Below the pieces are notes generated by a model that worked only from the letters and a program-made list of their open reading frames with translations, was not told the DNA's origin and did no database searches. Below are positions 11,001-21,723 of a stretch of 64,000 nt of DNA, in pieces. How positions within the stretch are numbered: the first letter of the stretch is position 1; every line of letters begins with the position of its first letter. Source of the stretch: Heracleum sosnowskyi (lineage: Eukaryota; Streptophyta; Magnoliopsida; Apiales; Apiaceae); contig CM061243.1 in NCBI GenBank assembly GCA_030848705.1, positions 10,069,044 to 10,133,043 on the forward strand, written 5' to 3'. Position numbers and translations under genes: made by a program.

Positions 11001-11389
11001 ATATTTGAGGGTGTTAACTGAGAATCAGTGTAACCCATCTTGATAAAAGCATCGTGGAACAAGATATCCACTGAAGCTCCATTGTCGACTAGGACTCTCT
11101 TTGTTTTAGAATTTCCAATCACAGGTATGATGACTAGAGGGTCATCGTGGGGAACTTCACCCCTTCCAAGTCTGAATCATCAAAACCTATTGACACTTCT
11201 GTTCTGGCACGCTTCGGTGCTTCTCCAACCACAGTCATTACTTCTCGAGCATAAGCCTTCCTTGAGTTTCGGGAGGACCCAGCAGCAGTTGGCCCTCCGA
11301 ATATCATGTTGATGACCGGCCCTCGGGGCTTGGGATTCTGATCTTGATCGTTGTCCCTTCTGTCATAATCCTTCCTTTCATAGTTCCCC
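8030..11389 (-). pseudogene. Gypsy pol, protease to integrase core, copy A
   Basis: The main open frame (11122 down to 8030) encodes about 1030 residues. Protease LVDNGAS is near 11-17. Reverse transcriptase has MDGFSGYNQI near 321-330 and YVDD at 384-387. A degenerate first RNase H follows. The second, archaeal-type RNase H has YFDGAS, NNEAEYEAL, GDSRLV and ADALSK (678-796). Integrase has an intact HHCC finger (H896, H903, C934, C937) and the core up to TDNGTQF. The usual first catalytic Asp of WGMD reads Glu (WGMEILGP, 963-970). Upstream, the gag-pol linker is in another frame: one base seems to be missing near 11149-11152. The right end is broken by the copia insertion and the left end by the TRIM. 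Confidence 0.92.
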
Positions 11390-11556
11390 TGTTAGGTCGA
11401 ATACACAATATATAATCAATATACGTATGAGAATAACAATCAAGAACATTGTTTATGATCAATAAACTGAATTATATTAAATAACTCTTCTCTCAGTGAT
11501 GTAAAATATCACAGAGAGCTGCTAGGTTACAAGAATAATGTATTCAGTGTTCGCAT
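11390..11556 (-). repeat. Truncated 3' LTR of copia derivative, copy A
   Basis: 167 bp matching the outer end of the LTR at 13712-14208, from TGTTAGG to ..gtgttcgcat. After 11556 the similarity stops and gag-like sequence begins, marking the deletion junction. Confidence 0.88.
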
Positions 11557-13649
11557 AAAGTCTGTGGTCTAACCCTAACATAATTATTCTTTACTCCAGA
11601 CTTGGAGAGTAAAGAATTAATATTTTTGTTTTTCCTGCAAAAACTAGCAAGATGGTTAGTACTACCACAACTATGACATGTCTTTCTAGGAGCATCAGAA
11701 TTAGGCAGATAATCATTTCTTTTATTAATGCCTACTTTTCCATTCCTATTTTTCTTGGACACCTTCTGTTTGTTGACAGACTTTACCTCTTTGAGCTTAT
11801 GTTTGAATTGTTTTTCTGTCATCAAACCAACATTAACCTGTTTATCACAGATTTTTACTGGTTTTTTAACAGCTTCTGTCACAATCTGATTTTCTGTTCT
11901 TGAACCAACATTAACCTGTTTTTCACAAGTTTCAACTGGTTCCATAACAGTTTCTTTCACAACTACAGATTTTAGCTTACTGGATTCAGAAACAAATTTC
12001 ACAGGTTTAAGTTGTGGTTTGACTTTAACTTTATCTTTAAACCTAAGTTCATCTTCCTCACAGTAACCTAAACCTACAGTATCTGTCTGAAAAACCTGAT
12101 GTGTGTCTTTTCCAGAATTAGTCCAGGTTTTAATCACTTTCCTCTCTTTTTCTAAATCAGATTCTATTTGCTTATATCTTTTAAGCAATTCATGTTCAAC
12201 ATAAACAGCATCATCTCTTTCCTTTTGAACTTGTTGCATATTAACAAGTCTTTCTTCAAGAAATTTATTCCTCTCTTTAAGACCTAGATTCTCAGATTTG
12301 ATTCTTTCATTCTCTAAAGTCTAATCTCTATAGCTAACATGTATGCTTTTAAGATAAATTCTCAATTCAGATATATTATCAGTATCATAAGCATAAGTTG
12401 TTAGGGATACCTTGTTTTCAGATGATTCAGATTCATCTGTGACAGTTGCCATGAGAGCATAGTTTTCATCCTCATCTGAATCTGAAGTGTCTGCCCAGTC
12501 TCTTCCTTTAGTGATGAGTGCTTTTTCCGATTTTCCTTTCTTGCACTCTGGAGCATAGTGACCCATCTCTTTACACTTGTAGCACTGGATTTCAGACTTG
12601 TCTTTCTTCTCAGACTTGGTATCCCTTCCTTCAGACTTTCTGAAATTCTTTCTCTCAGAGTTTGAGTCTCTCCTAGAGAATCTCTTTCCTTTCTTGAAGT
12701 TCTTGAAACCTATCTTTTTGAAGGTCTTCACCATCAAAGCAGCCATTTGCATCATCTGTTCTTCATCATCTTCAGAATCAGAAGCTTCATCAGTATTTGA
12801 ATCATCATCAGAGTTTGATGACTCATTCTCAGAGTTTATGACCAAAGTTTTTCCCTTAGCTTTCTTCTTTGATGTTTCTTTCTTTAAGAGTTTTTCTTCA
12901 ACCTTGAGAGCAACAGATTTTGTCTTTTTATTAGTTCTTCTGTTCCTTTGTTCTATCTCCAGTTCATGAGTTTTAAGCAACCCATAGATTTCATCAAGCT
13001 CTGTATCTGCAAGCTCATAATTATCTCTTATTGTTGTTGCCTTCAAATCCCATCTTTCAGGTAGAGATAGTAGAAACTTGAGATTTGATTCTTCAAGATC
13101 ATATTCTTTATCAACCAGAGACAAATCATTTAACAGTTTACAAAATCTGTCATATGTTTCAGTCAAAGTTTCACCAGGTCTTGAGTCAAAGTGTTCATAC
13201 TCCTGCGTTAGAATAGTCTTCCTGTTCTTCTTTATTGCACTTGTTCCTTGACACCTTACTTCTAAAGCATCCCAAATTTCTTTGGCAGTCTTACAGCCAA
13301 TGACTCTGTTAGACATGACATTATCTAAGGCACTGTGGAGAAGATGTCTAACTTTTGCATCCTTTGCAATTGATGAGATGTCCTCGGGAGTCATATCTTT
13401 CTTTTCCTTAGGAACAGTCTTTTGTTCTTGACCATCAACAACAGGAGACAGTTTGGTTGGCATATGAGGACCATCATTGATTCTATCAAGGTATTCTGGA
13501 TCTGTGGCTTCTAGAAACATGGTCATCTTTACCTTCCATATTGGATATTCCACAGGTCTTAGAATTGGAACCCTGATTGTCTCATATCAACTTACAGAAG
13601 TTGGTTGAACCTTTTGAGCATTAGAACCTGCCTGGATGTTTTCAGCCAT
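11544..13649 (-). pseudogene. Copia gag with two in-frame stops, copy A
   Basis: The likely original start is the ATG at 13649 (MAENIQAG). The frame stays open except for a TGA at 13587-13589 and a TAG at 12321-12323, both strictly in frame. Between them, 410 codons (from 13553) show a copia-type gag (UBN2-like, EYPIWKVKMTMFLEATDPEY) and a zinc knuckle CYKCKEMGHYAPEC. After the TAG, 231 more codons hold a coiled-coil region and a second knuckle CHSCGSTNHLASFC, ending inside the LTR remnant. Both stops look like single-base nonsense changes. Both are present in copy B. Confidence 0.85.
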
Positions 13650-13696
13650 GATTATACTTGTGTTTAGATCAAAAACTGTATATATTTAACAGCCTT

Positions 13697-13709
13697 GGCT
13701 CTGATACCA
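13697..13709 (-). other. Primer-binding site of copia derivative, copy A
   Basis: On the minus strand it reads TGGTATCAGAGCC, two bases inside the 5' LTR. It matches the initiator-tRNA-Met 3' end, typical for copia. Confidence 0.9.
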
Positions 13710-13711
13710 AT

Positions 13712-14208
13712 TGTTAGGCCGAATACACAATATATAATCAATATACGTATGAGAATAACAATCAAGAACACTGTTTATGATCAATAAACTGAATTATATT
13801 AAATAACTCTTCTCTCAGTGATGTAAAATATCACAGAGAGCTGCTAGGTTACAAGAATAATGTATTCAGTGTTCGCATTCCTTTTAGAGTTAACCTATCT
13901 GTGTTTATATAGTACACAGCTACATAGAATCAATCTCTAATTGATATTCCTATAAATTAGCTATACAATTTATATCAAATTAGGATTGCTTCTGTCTTCT
14001 GTTCCGTTTCCTTATCTGTCTCAATATATCTTGTTTCTTTCCATCTTCAAGATATATTGCTTCTAGAATCTTCATATTAGCACCGACAGCTTCAGCAAAC
14101 TTTCACCCCGTCAGACTTTAACAAACTCTGACTGGCTTCTAGTATAAACTCTGATGAGTACCTGTTGCTTAAACACTGATAAGCAATCATCAGCAATTAT
14201 ATCTAACA
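13712..14208 (-). repeat. 5' LTR of copia derivative, copy A
   Basis: 497 bp, bounded by TGTTAGG and ATCTAACA on the plus strand and followed by the target duplication TCCCC. Complete, unlike the partner at 11390. Confidence 0.9.
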
Positions 14209-14230
14209 TCCCCCTTTGGCTCCCTTGGCT

Positions 14231-14921
14231 TCAATCCTTAGTGAACTTACTGAGTTTTCCTCTTCGTATCAGAAATTCAATTTCGTCTTTCAATTGCCTA
14301 CAATCGTCAATGTCGTGACCGACTTCTTTGTGGAACCGACAAAATTGGTTTTGGTTCCGTTTGGACATGTCAGCCCTCATTGGCTTCGGCCATTTGAGAT
14401 CTCCTTCCTTAGCTATCTCCATCAGAATTTGACTCCTGGGAGTATTCAATCTTGCATACTCCGTAAATTTTGGCCCAAAATTACTTCTCTTAGGTGGAGA
14501 ATCAGAGTCCTTTGATGTTCTGGGGAACTTCTCCTTAACGTCGTACTCTTGAGTTTCTTTCCTTTTCTTTGAGTTTCCACTGTCGCCAGCGGTGGGTTCA
14601 TACTTTCTCATGCTTTCTTCAGCCTTGATATACTTTCCGGCTCTATCTTGGAGCTTCGGCATGCTCTCGGGTGGATGTTTAGCCAACGACCTTTTAAAGT
14701 GGTCATCAGTAGTTCCTTGTTGCAAGGCTATCATAGCCACTTTGTCCTCCAAGTCTGGGACTTTCAAAGCCTCCCGAGTAAATCGATTGATGTAGTCCCT
14801 TAGGGCTTCATTCTTTCCTTGACGTATTGTCATGAGCGATGCAGAACTTTTCTCATGCACCCTTCCACTAATGAACTGATTGATGAAAGCCTTGCTTAGT
14901 TCCTTGAATGACCCAATAGAG
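14231..14921 (-). pseudogene. Gypsy gag, C-terminal part, copy A
   Basis: The last 230 or so residues of the gag found whole at 32355-34037. It holds the end of the retrotransposon gag domain (GSFKELSKAFINQFISGR), a Lys-rich linker and the C-terminal CRFHKEVGHDIDDC motif. At 14921 the frame leaves gag and enters the 3' flank of the SNAP33-like gene. The apparent ATG at 14941 belongs to that flank and is not a real start. Confidence 0.9.
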
Positions 14922-14922
14922 C
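14921..14922. other. Tandem-duplication junction
   Basis: Copies A and B read the same up to aatagag (14921 = 33045), then copy A continues ctggcataacg and copy B ttgggaggtag. A one-mismatch tgg overlap follows, so any microhomology is 1-4 bp, as in end joining or template switching. No repeat of useful length flanks the junction. Confidence 0.85.
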
Positions 14923-15126
14923 TGGCATAACGTTGTAGCATATTTCATACATTTTCTGTGCGAAAGCACTGCATGTTTGCTCTAGATTATACAAAGCATG
15001 AATCTTATTATCTTGTTCAGTCTGCTTAAACAGGTATGCATTGGAAAAACTTACAAGTAACAATGTGGAAGAGGATGTGAAGAACTATACAAACAATTGT
15101 ACAATTCCATTATCCTATAAACACAA
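14922..15126 (-). other. 3' flank of SNAP33-like gene, copy B
   Basis: About 205 bp from the junction to the stop codon. It should hold the 3' UTR and polyadenylation region of the minus-strand gene, so the duplication may have moved its terminator next to retrotransposon gag. No other gene is visible. Confidence 0.5.
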
Positions 15127-16979
15127 TCACTTTCCTAACAATCGCCGAGCACGTTGATTGACACCTTTCACTCGGAAGTTCAATTCTTCCACATCATCCT
15201 CTATAGGCTTCAAAATTTTATTGTGCCTGTAAGATTCACAAAACTTATTTTGTTATAACAATAACAAACAAATGACAACATGCCCTAATAGAGGAATTAT
15301 CATTTGTAATCCAACAAGAGAGATTTAAAAAGCTTGTACCCTCATTTATAACAAGCAAATAACAAACCTTTCAATTTCTGACCCCATGTCAACAGCCATA
15401 TCCTTCAGCTCCCCCAGCAGGTTACTCAAGTCTGAAAGTGTGTCATCTTGCTTCGACTTCTCTAACTGTTACAATAACAAATAATCAGACATAGAACTAA
15501 TGATGCCATATAATAAGAAAAAGGAAATCTTAAGAATGGGGCACTTTCAAAACAGAAGAATGGTAAATTTTAGGATAATGCAAGTTGCAAGCACAAAGCC
15601 GTCAGTAGGTAAAACGAAAATCTTTAATAATATTGACCTGTAGAGCATACAATTTTCGTTAAAATGAAACAGATGCAAGTACAGAACATAGGCTTTAAGG
15701 TTGAACACAAAAATTTTAATGTTAATTTCTGATAATAAGTGGACTTTGGTTCATATGCTGAACTACAAACATATAAAATTTTACTGTTATACAATACAAT
15801 CTTGCCTACGCTGGATCAATGATAACGACCTACCTCGACCTTCTGTAAAGAATTTGTGGGTTCAGAAGGTGGTGTTTGTGAACTTGTTCGTTCTGCACGT
15901 CCAGAATACAAACCTAATTTCTCCCTCTGTTCCAAATGGTTGCCCTTTCTTTGCACGGGATCATCTGAGAACCATAAAGCTCACTCAGATTTTTAAACAA
16001 TCATATTTCTTCATTTTTATCAGAGAAAAGAAATTGAAAAAAATGCAAAATTTTCATAATAAAACCTCTCATTACAAGCGGCCCCACAATATCATGAGTC
16101 TTCTTAGGCTTCCAGGTCCTAGAAAACATACCCCCAAGGCTTCCTAAAAGCTTCTCACTCTGAAACAGAACATTAAAATATTTAGGTGTCCATTACATTT
16201 GCATATCAGGTATCAAGACCAACAAGATAAAACTATATAATGAGTACTAAGACTAAGAGTGTAATTCTACTCTAACATGTCATACTAGTTAATTGTCAGA
16301 CAGAGGAAAAGTTATCAGTGTTCGTAAGCAATGCACAATTCAAGGAGAAGCAGAAAAGAAACGAATGACTTCAGAATTATAAAGTATAAGAACTGCTCGC
16401 ATAAAGCAGCATAAAAGGGGCATAAGAAAGGCTATCATAAAGTTTAAGGTAAGTGGTTACATGGATGACATTTAAATTTAACTAGCTTACCCTACTAAGA
16501 TCGTGGTCAATGTCAGCAGCAACAGCATGGGTCCTTGTAAGTTGGTCGCCCTGCTGATGCAAGGTAACCAAAGTTTTAGTAGCACCCTCTCGCATTTCCT
16601 CTGCAATCTTAAGGCAACTGTTGACTGTCTCTGTTGTTTCTTCAGCCTTGTAAACAGAATAATTTTCAAGTTCTTGAACTGTCTGGTTCTCTAATCCTCC
16701 CGTGTCACGAAAATCATTTTTGTATCTGCTCCTGCCTGAAGAAAGGGAGTTTGAAGACGCCGAGCTTCCACTATTATTATCGGCATCAAAAGGATTGCTA
16801 CTAACTTCACGCGTAGCCAAAGGTGGATCTGATGTTTTCTTCGAGGAAATAAGTTTTTGTTTGTTCTCTGATTCATCGTCGGAATCAAAAGGATTGGACC
16901 TATGACGACCAAAGAATCCGGAGTCAGCCGAAGCTTGCTTGGCGGTCTTGTTTAAAGGAGATCTCCTGTGGTTGTTCAT
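15127..16979 (-). CDS. SNAP33: SNAP33-like t-SNARE (SNAP25 family), 5 coding exons
   Basis: Exons 16979-16491, 16159-16066, 15964-15834, 15465-15368 and 15226-15127 join in phase with GT-AG introns to about 303 aa, close to the family's 300. I chose the ATG at 16979 (MNNHRRSPLNK); upstream frame is leader. The N-terminus has the family NPFDSDDES signature. The Qb SNARE helix spans about 95-163 with its zero-layer Gln in HQQGDQ. The linker has GSLGGMFSRTWKPKK. The Qc helix runs about 242-300 and ends RRLLGK. SNAP33 proteins pair with a syntaxin and a VAMP to fuse vesicles at the plasma membrane and cell plate. Oddity: the Qc zero-layer position reads His (ERHNK, residue 272), where relatives have Gln. 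A second copy should lie left of the window. Confidence 0.92.
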
Positions 16980-17067
16980 ACTTTGGGTGGGAAGTATAAA
17001 CACAGGGTCACACAACAACAAAATTGATTACAGGCACAACAAATCTCGATGCAGTTCCAAAACGTGC

Positions 17068-17750
17068 CTGGAGAAATTAAACAACATCAGTTGATAAGAT
17101 AATGGTAGGAATGATGCAAAGGATAGACAAGTGATAACCATCCAAATTTCCAAGTAGCATTGCCTTTCATCAATTTTTTTTTAAAAGAACACCCTTGGAT
17201 CGATCAAACATAAGCAAAATAAAAGTTTAACAATTTAAAGCGAAAAGGAAAATGACTACTACTACGATACAGCAGAAATATACAAAAATGGATTACTAGT
17301 ATGCTAAAACAGTAATCGAATCTAAGATGTCAACAAAACTGATAAAGCAGAAGGCAAGAATTACAATAACATCACTACTTAGTACCAAAGAGCACACAAG
17401 TTGATAAAAACCAACATCAAATTACCATCTTATTACTCAAGATACACACAAATTTTAGAATTTGTACTGAGATTATAGCAAGAAAATCGAAACCTTGAAT
17501 TAAACAACTGCAACTCCACTAAAATTTACAGGAACAATTGTAAATCAGATCAACACCACAAACATAACACACATATAAAATTATTTAATAGCAGAAAAAT
17601 ATCCAGAAATCAAAGCAAAGACATAGAACAAGTTGTACCAAATAAAAGTAAAATCAACAATTTACTGATGGATGAATATTAAAGATTTCAATATACAAAA
17701 AGGGTGTGTAGATTTCAATGATCAAAATCAAAATCTTGAAAGTAGAGTAC
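17068..17750 (-). other. 5'-UTR intron of SNAP33-like gene
   Basis: On the minus strand a donor CAG|GTACTC at 17751/17750 and an acceptor TCTCCAG|GCACG at 17068/17067 bracket 683 bp of AT-rich sequence without coding potential. The ATG lies 88 bases into the next exon. Introns in the leader are common in plant genes and often enhance expression. Confidence 0.6.
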
Positions 17751-17751
17751 C

Positions 17752-18121
17752 TGATCATAAATGACACAGGGTGTGTGATCGCAACGGCAGTATGAAAAAT
17801 GAGGGGGACAAAAAAGAGAATACAAGTAGAAGAAACCAAGATATGTGTGTACAAATATTTGATTTTTCAAGAATCAGGGAGCCTTTTGTCAAAACAACTT
17901 CTTCTACGTGTCAAAAACGTGTAAGAAATATCTCCGGGTGTTTGATTCAATTTAAGTACTTAACTAATTTTTCTGTTGTGCTTAGTTTTTGTGATATATA
18001 ACCAAAAATCCTCTTCTTTTTTTTTTAGAAAAATGGAGTCAATTCAATAATAAAAAACCATACGGCATCTACAAAAATGATCGAATCGAACAAACATAAC
18101 AAAGATCAAATCGCTTGTCTC
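17752..18121 (-). promoter_or_regulatory. Leader exon and promoter region of SNAP33-like gene
   Basis: The non-coding first exon probably starts between 17800 and 17900. Upstream sequence to 18121 would be the proximal promoter. I see no sure TATA box or cis element, and no other gene. Confidence 0.4.
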
Positions 18122-18560
18122 CAAGAAAAGACAATTAAGCGATATTTTGAAGATGATATATTTACATGTACCCGCTTCGCAAAATCCACTTCGTCATAAT
18201 CCGTTTGAGCTATCGACCATAAATGCAATTTCATACAAACTTTCATCATTAAATCAAAACCAACACTCACAATAAAGGAGAGAAACAAACACCCTTCCAA
18301 GGAGAGAAACAAACCGAAATTCGAAACAGAAAATTTTAAATCTAAAAAACGAAACCACAATAAGAGATCATCGGTATACTCTCAAATCCAATAAGCTTCG
18401 CTTGAATCGTAGAAGAAAGAAAATCAAAAGCTCTGATAATTAAGATCTAAATAACAAACCAAATAAATCAAATAAGATTATTTTTAGAATCCTCTTGGAT
18501 CCTCTTAAAATATATAATTTTTCTTGGTATAAGTTTTTTTTATTTTGATTAATTTTAAGA
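18122..18560. other. Non-coding flank, copy B
   Basis: Equivalent of 1-439. It holds no gene that I can support; one minus-strand frame of 84 codons (18106-18360) has no known domain. Confidence 0.5.
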
Positions 18561-20065
18561 ATACTCTTATAATATTATTAGCCAATAATTCGTGCGACGA
18601 CTTTAACATTAATTTTGAAATTTATTTTTAAAATTTTTGAGAGTTTAGTACTTTTGAAATGCTACCTTTTTAAAAAATATTAAAAAAATACAACTTTAAT
18701 ACTTCAAATCTAAAAAAAAAATTAAATTTTAAAAAAATTTATTAGATTAATAAGCATGTAACCGTCCAAATTATCAATATATTTTGTTGTAATAATATAA
18801 ATATAAATAAAAACGTCTTTTTTTAAAAAGTCGTGTTTTTAAATTCTAATTAAAGTATAACTGAAAGAGTTTGTAGTTACATAATATATGTGAGTTTTGA
18901 TTGAATTATATGAATTTTTAATTATATTTAATGTTTTATTAATTGTATTTGTTAAAATAATTTGTAGGCATATTAAAATAGGTAAAATATTTTAAATAAT
19001 TAAACATATTAAGTAAGGGTTTGTCTGTGATATTTTTGGGAAATAGAGCTTTTTAGTAAAAAAAAAAACGTGTTTTAGTTGAAAATTTAATTAACCGTGA
19101 TATTTTTGGAAAAAGTGAGGGATTTTGTTAGATCTGAAAAAGGTAATGTCTTTTTATGAAAAGATTAAATAATTAAAAATTTTAAAATAAATTTTAAAAT
19201 AAATAAATAACGGTTGCCCGAAAAGGAATAGTTTTAGTAAAGAAAAATAGAAAAAGTAATATGTTTTAGTTGAAAAAGGTAATTATCTGTAATTAAAAGT
19301 AATAAAATAAATAAGTAAAGGTTTATTCTTGATATTTTTGGAAAATGAGCGATTTTAAAAAGGCAAAATAGAAAAAGTAACATGTTTTAGTTGAATAAGT
19401 TAATTGTCTGTAATTAAAATTATTATAATAGGTTTTAAAATAAATAAGTAAGGGTTGCGTGATATTTTTGGAAAAAGAGGGGTTTTAGTAAAAAAAAAAT
19501 AGAAATAGTAGCATGAAAAAAATAATTGCCCGTGATTTTTAAAAAGAGAGGATTTGTTAGAAAAAACAGAAAAACAATGTATTTTAGCCGAAAAGGTAAT
19601 TGGTTAAAAATAATGTTATTAATTAATAATATCTTTTTAATAATAAGTATGTGTAATTAAAGTAAGAAAAAATAGAAACAGTAGCATGAAAAAGATAATT
19701 GCCCATGATTTTTTAAGAAAAAATAGAGGATTTGTTAGAAAAAATAGAAAAGTGATGTATTTTAGCCGAAAAGGTAATTGGTTAAAGATAATGTTATTAA
19801 TTAATAATATCTTTTTAAAAATAAGTAAGGATAATTAAGTAAACTCACTTAGCGACTTTAATGTTTCGTCTATTATATAATAATATAGATATCTTAAAAC
19901 ACGTGCGATACGCAGATTGTTTTTAATTATTTTTATTATTATTATTATTATTATTTAAATTTTAATATTTTATTAATTGTATTTGTTAAAAAAAATAAGT
20001 AGACATGTTTAATTTTTTTTAAATAATTAAAAGTATTAAAATATATTTTAAAATAAATAAGTAAC
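18561..20065 (-). mobile_element. AT-rich Helitron-like repeat array, copy B
   Basis: Same array as at 440-1941. It resumes at 34581 on the other side of the gypsy element, so the gypsy split one larger array. The GTAAC target duplication lies at 20061-20065. Confidence 0.55.
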
Positions 20066-20570
20066 TGTTATGGATTAAAAAACTTACTTGTGAATTTAAT
20101 GCTAGGATTAATGAGCTTTCGAGCTTTAATGGCTGCATTTGTGTTTCGAGACTAACTCGGTCCTCACAAGATGCCTACGTATCTCAAATCGTTATTGAGA
20201 ATCAAGCCAAAGACGTAGTTCTGATTGTAGGATCAGGGACCTTATATAGGCGTCTGGAGCCTAGTATTTAAGGTATGTTTAGGAGACTTAGTGAATAAGT
20301 CTTCTTTTTGATATTGGATAAACATTGTATTTCTTGCTGGAGAATTCGCTTCCTTGTCGATAAAGGCTATGACTCATTAATTGCCTTTAATTGGGATTCT
20401 GGATCCTTCTTTGACTAATTTGCCATAATTTGGACTCTTTTCATGAGCTGTATATTTTCCCTATTCATTAATTACGAAATTAATGAATAATTAGGGTGTC
20501 GGTCCTTAAATATCGGCCTTGTAATTGAATCAGCAATTATATTTCTATAATTACTTTTCTGTCCATATCA
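20066..20570 (-). repeat. 3' LTR of gypsy copy B
   Basis: 505 bp, TGTTATGG to CCATATCA on the plus strand, preceded by target duplication GTAAC. Confidence 0.95.
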
Positions 20571-20583
20571 TTTGCCCCCCAAC
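20571..20583 (-). other. Polypurine tract of gypsy copy B
   Basis: Sense strand AGTTGGGGGGCAAA directly before the 3' LTR. Confidence 0.8.
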
Positions 20584-20673
20584 TTCTGGGAAAATCTTTC
20601 GAGGTTTTCGTAGAAGTTATCGCGTGTTTTTCCTCGAATTTTTTATTTTTCTGGAAAAGGCAGGTAAATTGTG

Positions 20674-21254
20674 TTCTGGGCGTGGGTACCCCCACCTAGG
20701 AGATGTTCTAGGCTTCCACGCCTAGAAACTATGTCTCCTGGGCGTGGGTATTTGCAAGATTGGCTCAAAGAGCTTCTGGGCGTGGGTACCCCCGCCTAGG
20801 AGACGTTCTAGGTTTCCACGCCTAGAAACTATGTCTCCTGGGCGTGGGTCTTCATAAGATTGGCTCAAAGAGCTTCTGGGCGTGGGTACCCCGCCTAGGA
20901 GACGTTCTAGGTTTCCACGCCTAGAAACTATGTCTCCTGGGCGTGGGTCTTCATAAGATTGGCTCAAAGAGCTTCTGGGCGTGGGTACCCCCGCCTAGGA
21001 GACGTCCTAGGTTGCCACGCCTAGAAACTATGTCTCCTGGGCGTGCTTTATAGAAGCTTTCCTCAATTAGTTTCTTGGCGTTGGTATCCCCGCCTATGAG
21101 ACGTTCTAGGTTGCCACGCCTAGAAACTATGTCTCCTGAGCGAGCTTTATAGAAGCTTTCCTCAATTAGTTTCTTGGCGTTGGTATCCCCGCCTAGGAGA
21201 CGTTCTAGGTTGCCACGCCTAGAAATTATGTCTCCTGAGCGTGCTTTATAGAAA
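20674..21254. repeat. GC-rich minisatellite, ~100-bp period, copy B
   Basis: Same six-unit array as at 2550-3130, with no change in unit number between the copies, which supports a recent duplication. Confidence 0.88.
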
Positions 21255-21511
21255 TTGGGCCTTATGTCGTGCCTTTGTTCGGTTAAATTTAACCAATATA
21301 TATATATATATTTATATGTTGAATGTTCTATATTCTTCTAGAACCTTCAATATATGTCTCCCACCTATCAATTTTCCAGGTTCTTCTAGAACTTGTAATT
21401 CAAAATTTGAATTCGTTTGGGCTTCCCGCCTGTAAGAGGCCCAATGACCTGTTCTTGGTCCATTTACCGTCTATAAACGGTTCATTTGAACGTTACTACC
21501 GGCTGTAATTC

Positions 21512-21521
21512 CTATAAATTA
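21512..21521 (+). promoter_or_regulatory. TATA box of antisense gene, copy B
   Basis: CTATAAATTA, 212 bp before the ATG at 21724, as in copy A. Confidence 0.55.
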
Positions 21522-21723
21522 AGTAGAGTAGAACTTCCATTTTTCACACTTCAAAGTCATTCTACTAAATTTTCTCAGAAACTTTCTTTAGAAAAGCTCT
21601 GCTAGGGTTCTGCGGCAAAGCGATTTCCGGCTTCCAACCACCGTGGGTTTTTCCAGTTTCCGTTTAAAGCTTCATCTTCTTCATCAAGATTTCTGGGTTC
21701 AAGCATTCTTTGGAAGGATTTTA

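Larger units (their letters stand above)
11390..14208 (-). mobile_element. Gag-only Ty1/copia deletion derivative, copy A
   Basis: 2819 bp nested in the gypsy element between pol and gag, flanked by target duplication TCCCC (11385-11389 and 14209-14213). Reading on the minus strand: a full 5' LTR (14208-13712), an iMet-type PBS, a broken gag (13649-11544), then directly the outer 167 bp of the 3' LTR (11556-11390). All of pol, the polypurine tract and about 330 bp of the 3' LTR are gone, as expected from an internal deletion after insertion. It resembles TR-GAG elements, but the truncated 3' LTR argues for a deletion product. Confidence 0.9.
1..14921. repeat. 18.1-kb tandem duplication, copy A (left part off window)
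   Basis: Position 1 aligns with 18122 and position 14921 with 33045, base for base apart from about 17 substitutions and a few homopolymer length changes that move the offset from 18121 to 18124. All insertions and their target duplications inside the block are shared, so they predate the duplication. After 14921 copy A jumps from retrotransposon gag into the sequence just downstream of the SNAP33-like gene, while copy B continues through gag. By the logic of a tandem duplication, copy A should begin about 3.2 kb left of the window and include another SNAP33-like gene. That part is inference. Confidence 0.93.
1942..14921 (-). mobile_element. Tat-type Ty3/gypsy retrotransposon, copy A (5'-truncated)
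   Basis: Sense is minus. From right to left: the C-terminal part of gag (14921-14231), a copia insertion (11390-14208), protease-RT-RNase H-integrase (11389-8030), a TRIM-like insertion (6378-8029), the integrase C-terminus (6377-5737), an antisense gene (3600-5447), a minisatellite, a polypurine tract and the 3' LTR (2446-1942). The 5' LTR, primer-binding site and N-terminal gag are missing because the tandem-duplication breakpoint cut the element at 14921. A second, archaeal-type RNase H plus an extra ORF between pol and the 3' LTR are known marks of the Tat lineage. It cannot be autonomous. Confidence 0.93.

Noticed and set aside
8603..11312. Plus-strand frames opposite gypsy pol
   Set aside because: They lie antisense to strongly supported pol domains and carry no motif.
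12598..12969. Ser/Phe-rich plus-strand frame of 123 codons
   Set aside because: It is the reverse of the Lys/Glu-rich copia gag, which explains its odd composition.
11390..14208. Reading the copia gag and the gypsy gag-pol as one element
   Set aside because: The copia part has its own LTRs, iMet PBS and TCCCC target duplication, so it is a separate nested insertion.
18106..18360. Minus-strand frame of 84 codons upstream of the SNAP33-like gene
   Set aside because: Start and end match nothing known, no splice partners are visible and the sequence is AT-rich flank.
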